A stretch of DNA of 64,000 nt from Sphingomonas sp. 67-36 (lineage in GTDB: Bacteria > Pseudomonadota > Alphaproteobacteria > Sphingomonadales > Sphingomonadaceae), in contig MKSU01000016.1 of NCBI GenBank assembly GCA_001897375.1, forward strand, positions 275,178 to 339,177, read 5' to 3'. Each line of letters opens with the position of its first letter. Position 1 is the stretch's first letter. The notes under the pieces were generated by a model. The model made no database searches. It saw only the letters and a program-made list of their open reading frames with translations, and was not told where the DNA came from. This document shows, piece by piece, positions 53,866-61,512 of the stretch. The position numbers and the translations under genes are program-made.

Positions 53866-54411
53866 TCACCGCGTCGGCGCGCGCCAGACGAAGCGGCCAT
53901 CGCCGTCCTCGTCGGTGTAGAGAGGGGTGGCCCGGCCGATCACGGCGGAGGCCGGGAGCGGGCCGAAATAGCGACCGTCGAGGCTGTCGCGGACTTGCCA
54001 GTTCATCAGGAACAGTTCGCCGGCCGCGACCGAGCGGCAGCCCTGCCACACCGGGAGCTGGCGACCGCGACGATCGCGATCGAGCGCGTCGCCCATCGGC
54101 ACGCCGTCGATGGTGATGGCGAGCCCGGTCCGGCAAACGCGCTGACCCGGGACCGCGGCGACGCGCTTCAGAAGCGGCACGCCGCGCGGCAGGTAGCCGC
54201 CATCGGACAGGAAGGTTGCGAGCGGCTCGGGCGCGTCTACGGCCACCAGATCGGTCACGTCGACCGCGCCCACATCGCCGATCGTGTAGAAGCCGACCGG
54301 CGTGCTGGCGGACGCGTTCCAGATCAGGCGCGGCGCGAACGAAGCGATCGAAGCCACGCCGATAAGCGAGACGGCCGCCGTCGTGATGATGGCGTAGGAG
54401 AGCCGGGTCAT
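53866..54411 (-). CDS. traF: TraF-type S26 peptidase (pilin maturation)
   Basis: 181 residues. One N-terminal membrane segment leads to the catalytic Ser36 in SASTPVGFY and the general-base Lys82 in VPLLKRVAAVPG. Box E is seen late as YFGPLPASAVIGRA. TraF-type peptidases process and cyclise TrbC-type pilins, and trbC is present in this element. Start overlaps the DUF2840 stop (ATGA). Confidence 0.92.
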   Translation of the reverse strand: MTRLSYAIITTAAVSLIGVASIASFAPRLIWNASASTPVGFYTIGDVGAVDVTDLVAVDAPEPLATFLSDGGYLPRGVPLLKRVAAVPGQRVCRTGLAITIDGVPMGDALDRDRRGRQLPVWQGCRSVAAGELFLMNWQVRDSLDGRYFGPLPASAVIGRATPLYTDEDGDGRFVWRAPTR

Positions 54412-54929
54412 GCGCCGATCCTCCGACGCAGGAGAAAGGCGCGATGCTGGCGCGGACCATAGGCGCGTGGCGCTTCGCCTACGGTCATTCGGTTGTGGAC
54501 GTGGCGCCAGTGGTCCGGCGAGACCTCGATCGGGTCGATGCCGCGCGCTTCGATGGCGTCGATGAGCTGGAGCATGCGCTCAACCTTCGGCCAGCCATCG
54601 ACGTGCAGCAGGACCTCTGCGCCAGGCGTCACCGTCGGGACCGTTTGACACGGCGCGTCGCACTCGACTGTGCGCAGGATGTCGAGGCGCGAGACGACGG
54701 TGCCGTGTTCGTTCGCCGCCCAGCGCACCAGCGCGAGGACGTTGCCGGGAGGGAAGAAGAGGATGCGGCGGCGGCGGTCGAGGATCTGCTCGCGCCGCTC
54801 GCGACCGAAGCGAATCCAGTGTTCGGTCTGCTTCTCGATCCAGACGAGTTCGACTTGGGTGAACGCTTCGGGCGGCGGCTCGGCGGCAGCACGGCCGACG
54901 CGCGTTGGCGCGGCGACGAGGCCGGTCAT
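54408..54929 (-). CDS. DUF2840 protein
   Basis: 173 residues. The conserved DUF2840 features are VELVWIEKQTEHWIRFGRE near residue 26, the FFPPGNVLALVRWAANEHG segment, and the final RAYGPRQHRAFLLRRRIG. Role unknown; always next to traF and parA in these elements. Both ends overlap neighbours by ATGA, so it is tightly coupled with the RHH protein and traF. Confidence 0.9.
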   Translation of the reverse strand: MTGLVAAPTRVGRAAAEPPPEAFTQVELVWIEKQTEHWIRFGRERREQILDRRRRILFFPPGNVLALVRWAANEHGTVVSRLDILRTVECDAPCQTVPTVTPGAEVLLHVDGWPKVERMLQLIDAIEARGIDPIEVSPDHWRHVHNRMTVGEAPRAYGPRQHRAFLLRRRIGA

Positions 54930-55180
54930 TGTCCTTCTCCTGACGGGGGTGGGAATTCACGCTCGAACAGCGCGCGCAGCATGTCGGCGACGGTCTGGCC
55001 GCGCTGGAAGGCGGCGATTTTGATGCGGCCCCGCATGTCGGCGGTGACGTCGATCGTCAGCCGCGCCGAGAAATCCTCGATGGGGTGAGACCGGGGGGAA
55101 TGGCGGTCGGGCGCCTTGATCCAATCTTCGGGATCGGCAGGACGTGCCGCAAAGCTGCGCTTGGAGGACCGCTCTCTCAT
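54926..55180 (-). CDS. Ribbon-helix-helix-like partner of ParA
   Basis: 84 residues. The N-terminal half is basic and disordered-looking. The C-terminal half (SARLTIDVTADMRGRIKIAA, then FQRGQTVADMLRALFEREF) has the strand-helix-helix pattern of RHH proteins. A small RHH protein next to ParA acts as the centromere-binding adaptor (ParG-like) in type Ib partition systems; that role is inferred. Start overlaps the parA stop (ATGA). Confidence 0.75.
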   Translation of the reverse strand: MRERSSKRSFAARPADPEDWIKAPDRHSPRSHPIEDFSARLTIDVTADMRGRIKIAAFQRGQTVADMLRALFEREFPPPSGEGQ

Positions 55181-55815
55181 GCACCGACCCTCGCCACTTC
55201 CGCCGCGAGCGCGGTGATCTCGCGCGCGCCAGGGCAATCCTCGTCCTGCTCGGCGGCGAGCCGACCGGTTTGCACGACGTCGGCAAACACGATGCGCTGG
55301 CCGATCGTGGTCGAGAGCAAAGGCGGGTCTTGATCCGCCAGCGTCTCGGCGGTCTCGCGGGCCAGGATCGTGCGAGCGGGGCAGCGGTTCAGCACGAAGC
55401 GCGCGGCGAGCTGCGGGCGATAGATGCGCGCCTCGCCGAGCAGCGCCAGCATTTCGGCGGACGCCCAGCCATCGAGCGGCGACGGCTGCACCGGGATCAG
55501 CACGAGATCGGCAGCAAGCAGCGCCGAGCGCATCAGGCCGGCGACGCGCGGCGGTCCGTCGATGACGACGTGGTCGACATCGCGCGCCAGCTCCGGGGCT
55601 TCTCGGTGGAGCGTATCGCGGGCCAGACCCACGACGCCGAACAGCCGCTCCAGCCCTTCCCGGGCGCGCTGCTGCGACCAGTCGAGCGCTGAGCCTTGCG
55701 GATCGGCGTCGACCAGTGTGACACGCTGCCCACGGCGAGCCCATTCACCGGCCAGATGCAGGGCGAGCGTCGTCTTGCCGACGCCGCCCTTCTGGTTGAG
55801 CAGCGCCACGATCAT
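55177..55815 (-). CDS. parA: ParA-family partition ATPase
   Basis: 212 residues, the short ParA type. The deviant Walker A is NQKGGVGKTTLALHL (7-21), and DHVVIDGPPRVAGLMRSAL is the Walker A' / switch region. It lacks an N-terminal HTH. The gene heads an operon of six genes with 4-nt overlaps (parA-RHH-DUF2840-traF) and lies just after the iteron-like repeats. It probably stabilises the element when circular. Confidence 0.93.
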   Translation of the reverse strand: MIVALLNQKGGVGKTTLALHLAGEWARRGQRVTLVDADPQGSALDWSQQRAREGLERLFGVVGLARDTLHREAPELARDVDHVVIDGPPRVAGLMRSALLAADLVLIPVQPSPLDGWASAEMLALLGEARIYRPQLAARFVLNRCPARTILARETAETLADQDPPLLSTTIGQRIVFADVVQTGRLAAEQDEDCPGAREITALAAEVARVGA

Positions 55816-55951
55816 GACGGTCTCCCGGCGATCGGGGACTCGTCCACAGCGGCCGAAAAACGCGGTCGCGTTAGAAAGATTCCGTAGGAATCTAGGTTAG
55901 ATAAGTTACGGGGCTCGCAAGCTGCTGATTCAGCGCGAGGAATCGACGATT

Positions 55952-56017
55952 CCGGTCCCTGATAGCACGAGAGTCCGGTCCCCGATGGCACGATAGTGCC
56001 GGTCCCTGATAGCACGA
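55952..56017. repeat. Three iteron-like direct repeats between repA and parA
   Basis: CCGGTCCCTGATAGCACGA occurs at 55952-55970 and 55999-56017; a variant with two changes (CCGGTCCCCGATGGCACGA) lies at 55975-55993. Spacing is 23 and 24 nt, about two helical turns. Directly next to them at 56031-56039 is TTATCCCCA, an imperfect DnaA-box-like word. The layout suggests an iteron origin bound by RepA, or a parA operator. Confidence 0.7.
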
Positions 56018-56023
56018 GCCGAT

Positions 56024-56914
56024 TCACAGCTTATCCCCAGGATGAGATTTGGCGCGGCGACGGCGGCGCGGGATGCCGAGGGAATCCGGATCGGTTGGCA
56101 CGAAGGAGAGGATTTCCGGACCGCCGAGGCACTGCTCGATCGTCAGCCGGTAACCGGGCAGCGGCTGGCGCTTGACGATGTCCCGCAGGTCGTAGGCAAA
56201 ATGCTTGAGCGGCGAGAGGCTGCCCGACTTGGCGTGCAGATGGGGGAAGTCGAAGCTCCAGCCGAACTCCTGCTTGCCGCCATGTTTGCGCACCAGGCGG
56301 TACAGCCAGCGTTCGAGGCCGCCGGTCAGGCCGAAGTAATTGCGGTCGATCGTCAGCACGAGGGCGTCGTCGAGCACCGCGCCATAGAACCAATCAGGCA
56401 CGATCAATTCGAGACCGAGCGGGCGGCCGCGATGATCGGCGCGCTCCTTCCATTCGTTGATCCAGGAGAAGCGATGCATTCGCCGCTCGGTCGGTTGGCG
56501 GATCGAGGTCGCGACGGTGGTCGACTGGAGCCGGTCGAGCGCTGCCTTGAGGCGGTCGTAGTCGCGCAGCGACACGCCGCGGCCGATGAAGTTGAGGATT
56601 TCATAGGGGGTGGTCGCCATCAGGCGCGACGGGCGGAGCCCAAGGTCGCGCGCCTCGACGATCTGCGAGGCAGCCCAGATCAGGACGTCGGCGTCCCAGA
56701 TCGTCGCCATGCCATGCTCGGCGACGGCTTCGACACGAATCTTCACCGCGCCGGCCTTGAAGTCGATCGGCGCCAGGCGCTTCGACTTGGCGAGCGAAAA
56801 AAACGGATAGGCCATGAGATCCTGCGCGTCGCGGGGCGCGAGATCGCCGGGCAGCGCCCGGAACAGATCGAGTTGCGCGCGCTCGCCGCTGTGATGCTGA
56901 TGAGGGGACGACAT
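56024..56914 (-). CDS. repA: Replication initiator protein RepA (RPA family)
   Basis: 296 residues. The family features are visible in order: AYPFFSLAKSKRLAPIDFKA near 36-55, MATIWDADVLIWAASQI, the central SLRDYDRLKAALDRLQSTTV, and YFGLTGGLERWLYRLVRKHG. Such proteins initiate replication of alphaproteobacterial plasmids and are common in conjugative elements. Its ATG lies 9 nt after the stop of the AlpA-like gene, so both are one unit. Iteron-like repeats lie just past its stop. Confidence 0.9.
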   Translation of the reverse strand: MSSPHQHHSGERAQLDLFRALPGDLAPRDAQDLMAYPFFSLAKSKRLAPIDFKAGAVKIRVEAVAEHGMATIWDADVLIWAASQIVEARDLGLRPSRLMATTPYEILNFIGRGVSLRDYDRLKAALDRLQSTTVATSIRQPTERRMHRFSWINEWKERADHRGRPLGLELIVPDWFYGAVLDDALVLTIDRNYFGLTGGLERWLYRLVRKHGGKQEFGWSFDFPHLHAKSGSLSPLKHFAYDLRDIVKRQPLPGYRLTIEQCLGGPEILSFVPTDPDSLGIPRRRRRAKSHPGDKL

Positions 56915-56923
56915 GCGACCGTC

Positions 56924-57202
56924 TCAGCGCAGTGTGCGGCCTACGGCGAGCGACGCGGCCTTCTGGGGCTTGGCGGGTGGAACGTTTCCGCTCGGATCGG
57001 AGGTCGAGGTGACGAGACCGCGATCAGCCCAGGCTTGAAGGTCGGTTATGGAATAAACGACGCGGCCGCCCAGCTTGCGATAGGTTGGACCAGTGCCATA
57101 CGTACGGTGCTTTTCAAGGGTGCGCTCCGATAGGCCCAAGAAGCGCGCTGCTTCCTCGGTGCGCAGGTATCGTGGCGGTAGATTGGCGGCTTCCTCGCCC
57201 AT
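56924..57202 (-). CDS. AlpA/excisionase-like helix-turn-helix regulator
   Basis: 92 residues. PRYLRTEEAARFLGLSERTL, then EKHRTYGTGPTYRKLGGRVV and YSITDLQAWADR, is the MerR-type winged HTH of AlpA/Xis proteins. They control excision or expression of mobile elements. It sits directly ahead of repA and may adjust its expression. A 180-nt gap with no gene lies upstream. Confidence 0.88.
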   Translation of the reverse strand: MGEEAANLPPRYLRTEEAARFLGLSERTLEKHRTYGTGPTYRKLGGRVVYSITDLQAWADRGLVTSTSDPSGNVPPAKPQKAASLAVGRTLR

Positions 57203-57382
57203 GATCGAACCTCCGTGCTCTCGCGGCGGCCGCTACGGATGAGCGGCGGCCTGCGGGTACGGTGGCGAAAGAAGGCCGGTCAGTTGTCGTGGAGATTTGG
57301 GGGGAGCCTAATTCCCACACCGTGATCGGATCGTCGTCCGAGGCCGGCGGTCTGCGGCGCATCGCATGGCGGGCTGAGCCGG

Positions 57383-58169
57383 TTAGCCGCGGCGGCGGCG
57401 ATGCCGAAGGAGTTTACGGTAACCACCCTCGATCATGCGTCTAGCTTCGCGTAGCAGAGACATGATTGCATGTCGGCGCGACGAGGCTTGCCATTCGTCG
57501 CGACTGACATCGCCGATATCGAAGATCACCTGCGCAATCGACTGCTGCGTGGCGCCGTAGCGGAAACCGTCGAATGCTTGGAGCATTCTGCGAGCTCTGG
57601 CACGTTGCTGGGCTGTCAACCGCGTGTCTGGTGGCACGGCGCGGTGATGAAGCGTCGCGAGCAGGCGTTCAACCGACTCCAGACGGTCGAAGCCGCTGAT
57701 GTCGAGCGGGATGACCGCGACCAACGGGGTGATCGTCGCCGACTCGCCGATCTGGATAAGCTGCAGCGATGGGACAGCAGCGTCATACAGTCTGAAATCT
57801 GCGCCGATTGAATCAGATGCAAGCGGCGGCGGTAAGATCGGCGCTGTTGTTGTCGTCGAGAGAAGGTCTGGCGCCGTGTCGAGAATAACAGTGCTGGTAT
57901 CGTCCGTAGGCGACCAAAGCACGGGAGCGGCCGGCGGCGGATCCAGCGGATCGACAGGGAAATCGCAACCCCCAACGGAGTCGGAAGTCTTCAAGATCTT
58001 GTTCGGGAGAGATGTCGCGATGCAGGAGCGCCGTGAAGTCACGGTCGTAGGCGTCATTGCGCCGAAGCCACTCCCAAGCAAGGTCAGACGCGCTCAGTCT
58101 ATCGACGTGATCATAATTTGCCGAGGCTCGCCACTGAGAGGGATCCGGCGTCACAGCTTTGCTCCTCAT
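57383..58169 (-). pseudogene. DUF6499-DUF2285 protein interrupted by a frameshift
   Basis: From ATG at 58169 the frame reads MRSKAVTPDPSQWRASANYD, then a DUF6499-like helix region ending DFRLRWGLRFP, after which it turns into unrelated sequence. The expected continuation (FPVDPLDPPPAAPVLWSP, then the DUF2285 core LVAVIPLDISGFDRLESVER) lies one frame over and stays open to the stop at 57383. The shift falls in a TTTCCC run near 57960. Removing one base there would join both halves into a 261-residue protein. It is either a real disruption, a sequencing error or programmed frameshifting. Confidence 0.72.
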
Positions 58170-58270
58170 CGTCTTCCGATCGAGTTCGGACTGACAATGA
58201 TTACCGTGAGTTGCGTTGCGCGGAAGTCCAGGTTGAAGCAACAGGTGTTGCTCCCGAGGCATCGCGGGCG

Positions 58271-58537
58271 CTAACGGGCAAGGCTCTCTCTCGCGACTTC
58301 GCGGTAGCCGTGCTCGGACATCCAGCGCGCCCGTGCGAGGTGTGTCGCATGAACGCGACGGCAACGCTCCGGATCAGCGTCAGGATCGAGGCCGAACAAC
58401 GTGCGTGTGGCTTCTCTCCAGTCGGCTCCGTCGCGCCATGAATCGATCAGGCGCAGGTACAAGGCCATATGCGCCCGGTCGTACGGCGTGAGAGCCGATC
58501 CCGTTGGTGCTTCATCCTTGAAGTCGTGCGTCGTCAC
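58271..58537 (-). CDS. Small DUF2285-associated protein of mobile elements
   Basis: 88 residues, with ALTPYDRAHMALYLRLIDSW, then REATRTLFGLDPDADPERCRR and HLARARWMSEHGYREVAR. This small acidic/helical protein regularly precedes DUF2285 proteins in conjugative elements of alphaproteobacteria. Function unknown, probably regulatory. It lies 101 nt upstream of the broken DUF6499-DUF2285 gene in the same direction. Confidence 0.8.
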   Translation of the reverse strand: MTTHDFKDEAPTGSALTPYDRAHMALYLRLIDSWRDGADWREATRTLFGLDPDADPERCRRVHATHLARARWMSEHGYREVARESLAR

Positions 58538-58657
58538 CGCATCCCCCTGATGTCCGAAATATCCACTGTGGAGGGATTTGTTAACGATGATCTGACGCCG
58601 TTACGAATGCAAGGCGTGTCGCCGGACAATCGCGTCACGGCGGCGATATGCCGATAA

Positions 58658-58900
58658 TCAGCGACGAACCTTATGATCGACAAGCATGACCCCTACGCCT
58701 TGGTCGGAGCTCAAGAAGACGATCCCATCTCGTTCCAAGGCTCGTCTCACCTCGTCGCGCGTGCTTTCGTAGATCCCAAGATTGCTCTCGGATTCCAATC
58801 GCTTGAGTGCGGTGAGGGATACACGGGCCTTGTCCGCGAGCGTCTCCTGTGTCCAACCCAGCAAAGCGCGTGCGGCCCGCGATTGTCGGGCGGTGATCAT
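58658..58900 (-). CDS. XRE-family helix-turn-helix repressor
   Basis: 80 residues with RAARALLGWTQETLADKARVS, then LTALKRLESES, a compact XRE HTH; the rest is one strand-rich tail (GIVFLSSDQGVGVMLVDHK). The start at 58900 has GGAGG nine bases upstream. The start and ribosome site lie inside a perfect 20-bp palindrome, suggesting self-repression. It probably controls nearby transfer genes. Confidence 0.88.
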   Translation of the reverse strand: MITARQSRAARALLGWTQETLADKARVSLTALKRLESESNLGIYESTRDEVRRALERDGIVFLSSDQGVGVMLVDHKVRR

Positions 58901-58911
58901 GCATGATCACC
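58892..58911. promoter_or_regulatory. Perfect 20-bp palindrome over the XRE gene start, candidate operator
   Basis: GGTGATCATGCATGATCACC reads identically on both strands. It includes the XRE start codon and part of its ribosome site. Binding of the XRE dimer here would block its own translation start and nearby promoter. Confidence 0.65.
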
Positions 58912-59048
58912 TCCCACTTGGACCTACGCGCACGCCAGAACTACGACTATAATAGTCGCCTCTTAATGATATTTCCATCCGAATCGTGCTCTCGCGCCTG
59001 CCCGCGAGGCGCTTTCACGGTGACTGATTCGGTCGCCTTTGGACGCCG

Positions 59049-59076
59049 AAGGCCCCGGCCTTTCGGCCGGGGCCTT
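59049..59076 (-). terminator. Strong hairpin terminator after the second DUF736 gene
   Basis: AAGGCCCCGGCC (59049-59060) pairs perfectly with GGCCGGGGCCTT (59065-59076) around a four-base loop. It starts 10 nt past the DUF736 stop. The symmetric stem could stop transcription from either side. Confidence 0.8.
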
Positions 59077-59086
59077 GCGCCAGGCT

Positions 59087-59413
59087 TCAGTCGCCCCGGC
59101 GCCCGTTGGGGCGGGACCAGATCAGCGAGAAGGTGTCGCTGTCCTCGTCGTCGAAGAGGTTGGCGTAGATCGGGGCGTTGAAGCTCGGATCGTCGAGCTT
59201 GAGGCCCAGATAGTCGCGGCCCTCGTTGGAGCGCTTGGACCAGGCGGCGCCGATTTCGGCGCGGCCGACCAAGACCCGGTGGCTGGGGGCGTTCTCGCCG
59301 GTAGCGCGCTGGTCGGGAACGATGCGCACGTTCTTGGCCTGGACGCTGAGGGTGACGATTTCGCCGGTGAACTCGTTCGAGCCGGTCTTCTTGAAGGTGC
59401 CGATGGTCGCCAT
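59087..59413 (-). CDS. DUF736 protein (second copy)
   Basis: 108 residues: MATIGTFKKTGSNEFTGEIV, then GRAEIGAAWSKRSNEGRDYL and LDDPSFNAPIYANLFDDED. It matches the family better at the start than the first copy. It stands alone with its own terminator and a long leader that carries the shared element described separately. High expression of such genes is plausible from the strong terminator and the free-standing layout. Function unknown. Confidence 0.92.
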   Translation of the reverse strand: MATIGTFKKTGSNEFTGEIVTLSVQAKNVRIVPDQRATGENAPSHRVLVGRAEIGAAWSKRSNEGRDYLGLKLDDPSFNAPIYANLFDDEDSDTFSLIWSRPNGRRGD

Positions 59414-59505
59414 TGTAAGTCTCCGTTTTCCGTTTCCGAGCCCGCACCATTGCGGCCTCGATGGCGATCGGTTGGCCGGAGGCGATCGACGGCGCACCCC
59501 GCAGG

Positions 59506-59573
59506 GGCCTGACAGCTAAGGAGGGCTTTCTTGTCTCGCGAGGAATGGCGGCGCAGCCGGCAGGGGAAGAAAG
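59506..59573 (-). promoter_or_regulatory. Shared leader element, copy B, upstream of the second DUF736 gene
   Basis: CTTTCTT (59526-59532) pairs with AAGAAAG (59567-59573). Between them lie CTCGCGA (59535-59541) and a small hairpin CGGC-GCA-GCCG (59549-59559). The same architecture with different but complementary arms is found at 62531-62600. About 34 of 48 bases are identical between the copies around CTCGCGA. The element could be an RNA structure or a DNA-binding site. Confidence 0.55.
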
Positions 59574-59979
59574 TTTGACGCGGCTGTTGCGTCATAGGCG
59601 ATCGAGGCTTTAGCCGGCCTTCGGCCAGATCAGGCCATTGAAGAGGCCGTTTGGAGCGGTCGAGACACGGTCAGATAACGGAAGAGATGGCGGCCGTCCT
59701 GCATCGACAAACCGGCGCGTCGCCATGTCACCGGCTTCGTCCATCTCACGACAGGGTCCAGTACTGCTCAATCTTGACCTTCAGCCGCCGTTCGCAGGGG
59801 AGTGCCTCACCGGGTATTCTATCGGCCGCTAAGACACGGGTCGAACGCAGGCAGCGCTTCAATGAGGGCCGTTTCTTCAGGGCAGCGCCAATCCGCGCTT
59901 CATCGACCTATCGTCGCAACAGGAGATGACGAAGAGGCCCACCCCCGTAGCTCTGGCCCCTTGACGGGAATGCGGGAGA
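59574..59979. other. Intergenic stretch without a recognisable gene
   Basis: About 400 nt between the shared leader element and a membrane-protein gene. Only short open frames without ribosome sites occur. A weak inverted sequence GCCGG/CCGGC near 59612 and nothing else of note. Confidence 0.5.
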
Positions 59980-60423
59980 TCAAGCCCGTGCAAGGCCCCG
60001 GCCGGAAGGACCCGGGGCCGCCGCCATTCCCGCAACTCGTACAAGCGCGGTGATGCCGACAGCGACAGCGCCGATGACCGAGAACGTGATCTGCCATGCC
60101 TCAGATGGCATGAGGTGTTTCACGATGCCGTGGGTGGCGTGGAAGCCGGCAACAGCGGCAGGGGCGACGAAGACGATCGCTACGGTAAGCTTCAGCCACA
60201 TTGGTTTGACGAAGGTGATCAGGAGCTGACCAGCGGCGAAGGTCGCGGCCGCGGCGACAAGGCCGACGGCGATCCCGCCGAGCACGCCTGCGCCGCTGCC
60301 GTGTGCCCACATGCCCACGGTTGCACCTACGAAGGTCGGCAGGGCGAAAATAGCCAGTGTGAATAGCAGCCAGCAGAGCACGCCAATGGCTGCGAGCGAT
60401 CCGAGTATTCCGAGGATGATCAT
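59980..60423 (-). CDS. Polytopic membrane protein of unknown function
   Basis: 147 residues. Four hydrophobic segments are visible: ILGILGSLAAIGVLCWLLFT, the LAIFALPTFVGATVGMWAHG to VGLVAAAATFAAG stretch, LKLTVAIVFVAPAAVAGF, and ITFSVIGAVAVGITALV. The ATG at 60423 begins MIILGILG; upstream in-frame codons are not supported. Similar proteins occur in conjugative elements (recollection); role unknown, possibly in the envelope during mating. Confidence 0.75.
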   Translation of the reverse strand: MIILGILGSLAAIGVLCWLLFTLAIFALPTFVGATVGMWAHGSGAGVLGGIAVGLVAAAATFAAGQLLITFVKPMWLKLTVAIVFVAPAAVAGFHATHGIVKHLMPSEAWQITFSVIGAVAVGITALVRVAGMAAAPGPSGRGLARA

Positions 60424-60564
60424 GACGGTGGCCTCCGTTCGAGTAGGTTCGACGGTTGCGCCTGCCACCACCACCACGGCGCGATCGCACTATAGCGAAA
60501 GATAAAGGACGCCGGGAGCGGAAATCGCGAGCGACTTCCGCCTGGCGAAGCTAATTTTGCGGGG

Positions 60565-60732
60565 TCAGGGGGCAAACGGATCAATTTCATGGACAATCTC
60601 CGAAGCGCTGCCGTCGTATTCGCTGGCGGGCGTAACCGAAAGAGTGCCGTCACCGGCCTGGAAGATGACGATGGCTGCCATGAGGGTGGTGGCGAGGCTG
60701 AAGGCGAAGGCTTGGGCTTCGTTCGGGGACAT
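60565..60732 (-). CDS. Small membrane protein of 55 residues
   Basis: Reads MSPNEAQAFAFSLATTLMAA, one membrane segment (FAFSLATTLMAAIVIFQAG), then an acidic tail ending VHEIDPFAP. AGGAG lies 8 nt before the ATG, which supports the start. The longer open frame upstream lacks a ribosome site. No family known to me; it lies alone between the membrane protein and crcB. Confidence 0.65.
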   Translation of the reverse strand: MSPNEAQAFAFSLATTLMAAIVIFQAGDGTLSVTPASEYDGSASEIVHEIDPFAP

Positions 60733-60954
60733 CGGATCGGCTCCTGTCTTCGAGCGGAGGACCCTCCCCCGCTGACAGGCGCCCGAAGTGTCGGACTGGT
60801 CGCTGCAATCACCGCGCAGGCGCAGCCGGAGCGGCGGCATGCGCGCATAGCCGACCCTTTACGGGTTGATGGCACCAAGCGACCAGTCCGGCCAAGGATT
60901 AGCGCATAGAAGCGGGGTGGTCCGCTCCGATCAGAGCGAGGTCGTGGTCGATGT

Positions 60955-61335
60955 TCACGCGAATGCGTTCCGAAGAATTGCTATCGCGAGAAACAGAGCG
61001 CCAATGGAAAGCGCTACCGATCCTGAGACATAGGCGAACGCCGCAAGGTGCTGTCCGCGTTCGATCAGAAGTGCTGCCTCAAGCGAGAACGCCGAGAAGG
61101 TGGTGAACCCGCCGATGATGCCTGTCGTGAGAAACAGGCGCGCATGCTGGGATAGCCCGCTGCGGAGCGCGAAATACTCGACGACGACCCCCATCAGGAA
61201 CGAGCCGAGGACGTTGATGGTCAGCGTTCCGAACGGAAAACTGCTTGAGCCGAGCGTGCGAAGGGCCGTGACGTTGATCGCGTGTCGGGCCATGCCGCCG
61301 AGTCCGGCGCCGATGAAAACAATCAGATAGTTCAT
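60955..61335 (-). CDS. crcB: Fluoride ion channel CrcB (Fluc)
   Basis: 126 residues with four membrane segments. Family motifs are GAGLGGMARH (near 10), FPFGTLTINVLGSFLMG (near 35-51) and GGFTTFSAFSLE (near 76-87). Fluc channels form dual-topology dimers that export fluoride. The ATG at 61335 follows a hairpin that would hide the ribosome site, and a fluoride riboswitch lies upstream, so expression is tied to fluoride. It is cargo in the backbone of the element. Confidence 0.96.
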   Translation of the reverse strand: MNYLIVFIGAGLGGMARHAINVTALRTLGSSSFPFGTLTINVLGSFLMGVVVEYFALRSGLSQHARLFLTTGIIGGFTTFSAFSLEAALLIERGQHLAAFAYVSGSVALSIGALFLAIAILRNAFA

Positions 61336-61462
61336 GGTTGCCCTGTGCATGCGGCAACCAGCAAGTCGAAGGCGAACACCTACCATCGACGGGCGGGTTG
61401 CCTGTGTTGGTAGGAGTCATCAGCCCGGAACGGCGGTTATCGGGGAACTCCATCCCCGTCAC
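61336..61462 (-). promoter_or_regulatory. Fluoride riboswitch (crcB motif) with expression platform
   Basis: On the minus strand the aptamer runs from about 61462 to 61409. It has GGGGATGGAGTTCCCC (61457-61442), then ATAACCGCC, and GGGCTGATGACTCCTACC ending at 61409, which are the conserved crcB-motif segments. Downstream, CCTACC can pair with a later GGTAGG. GGTTGCC/GGCAACC (61336-61359) forms a hairpin just before the crcB ATG, a likely translation switch. Confidence 0.9.
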
Positions 61463-61512
61463 CATGCATGATATCGAAAGAGATCGGCTCTTGGTAGAGG
61501 TCGGGGCGGCGC

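Noticed and set aside
55952-56017. Repeat array considered as CRISPR
   Set aside because: Only three repeats, 4-5 nt spacers and position next to repA fit iterons, not a CRISPR array; no cas genes are present.
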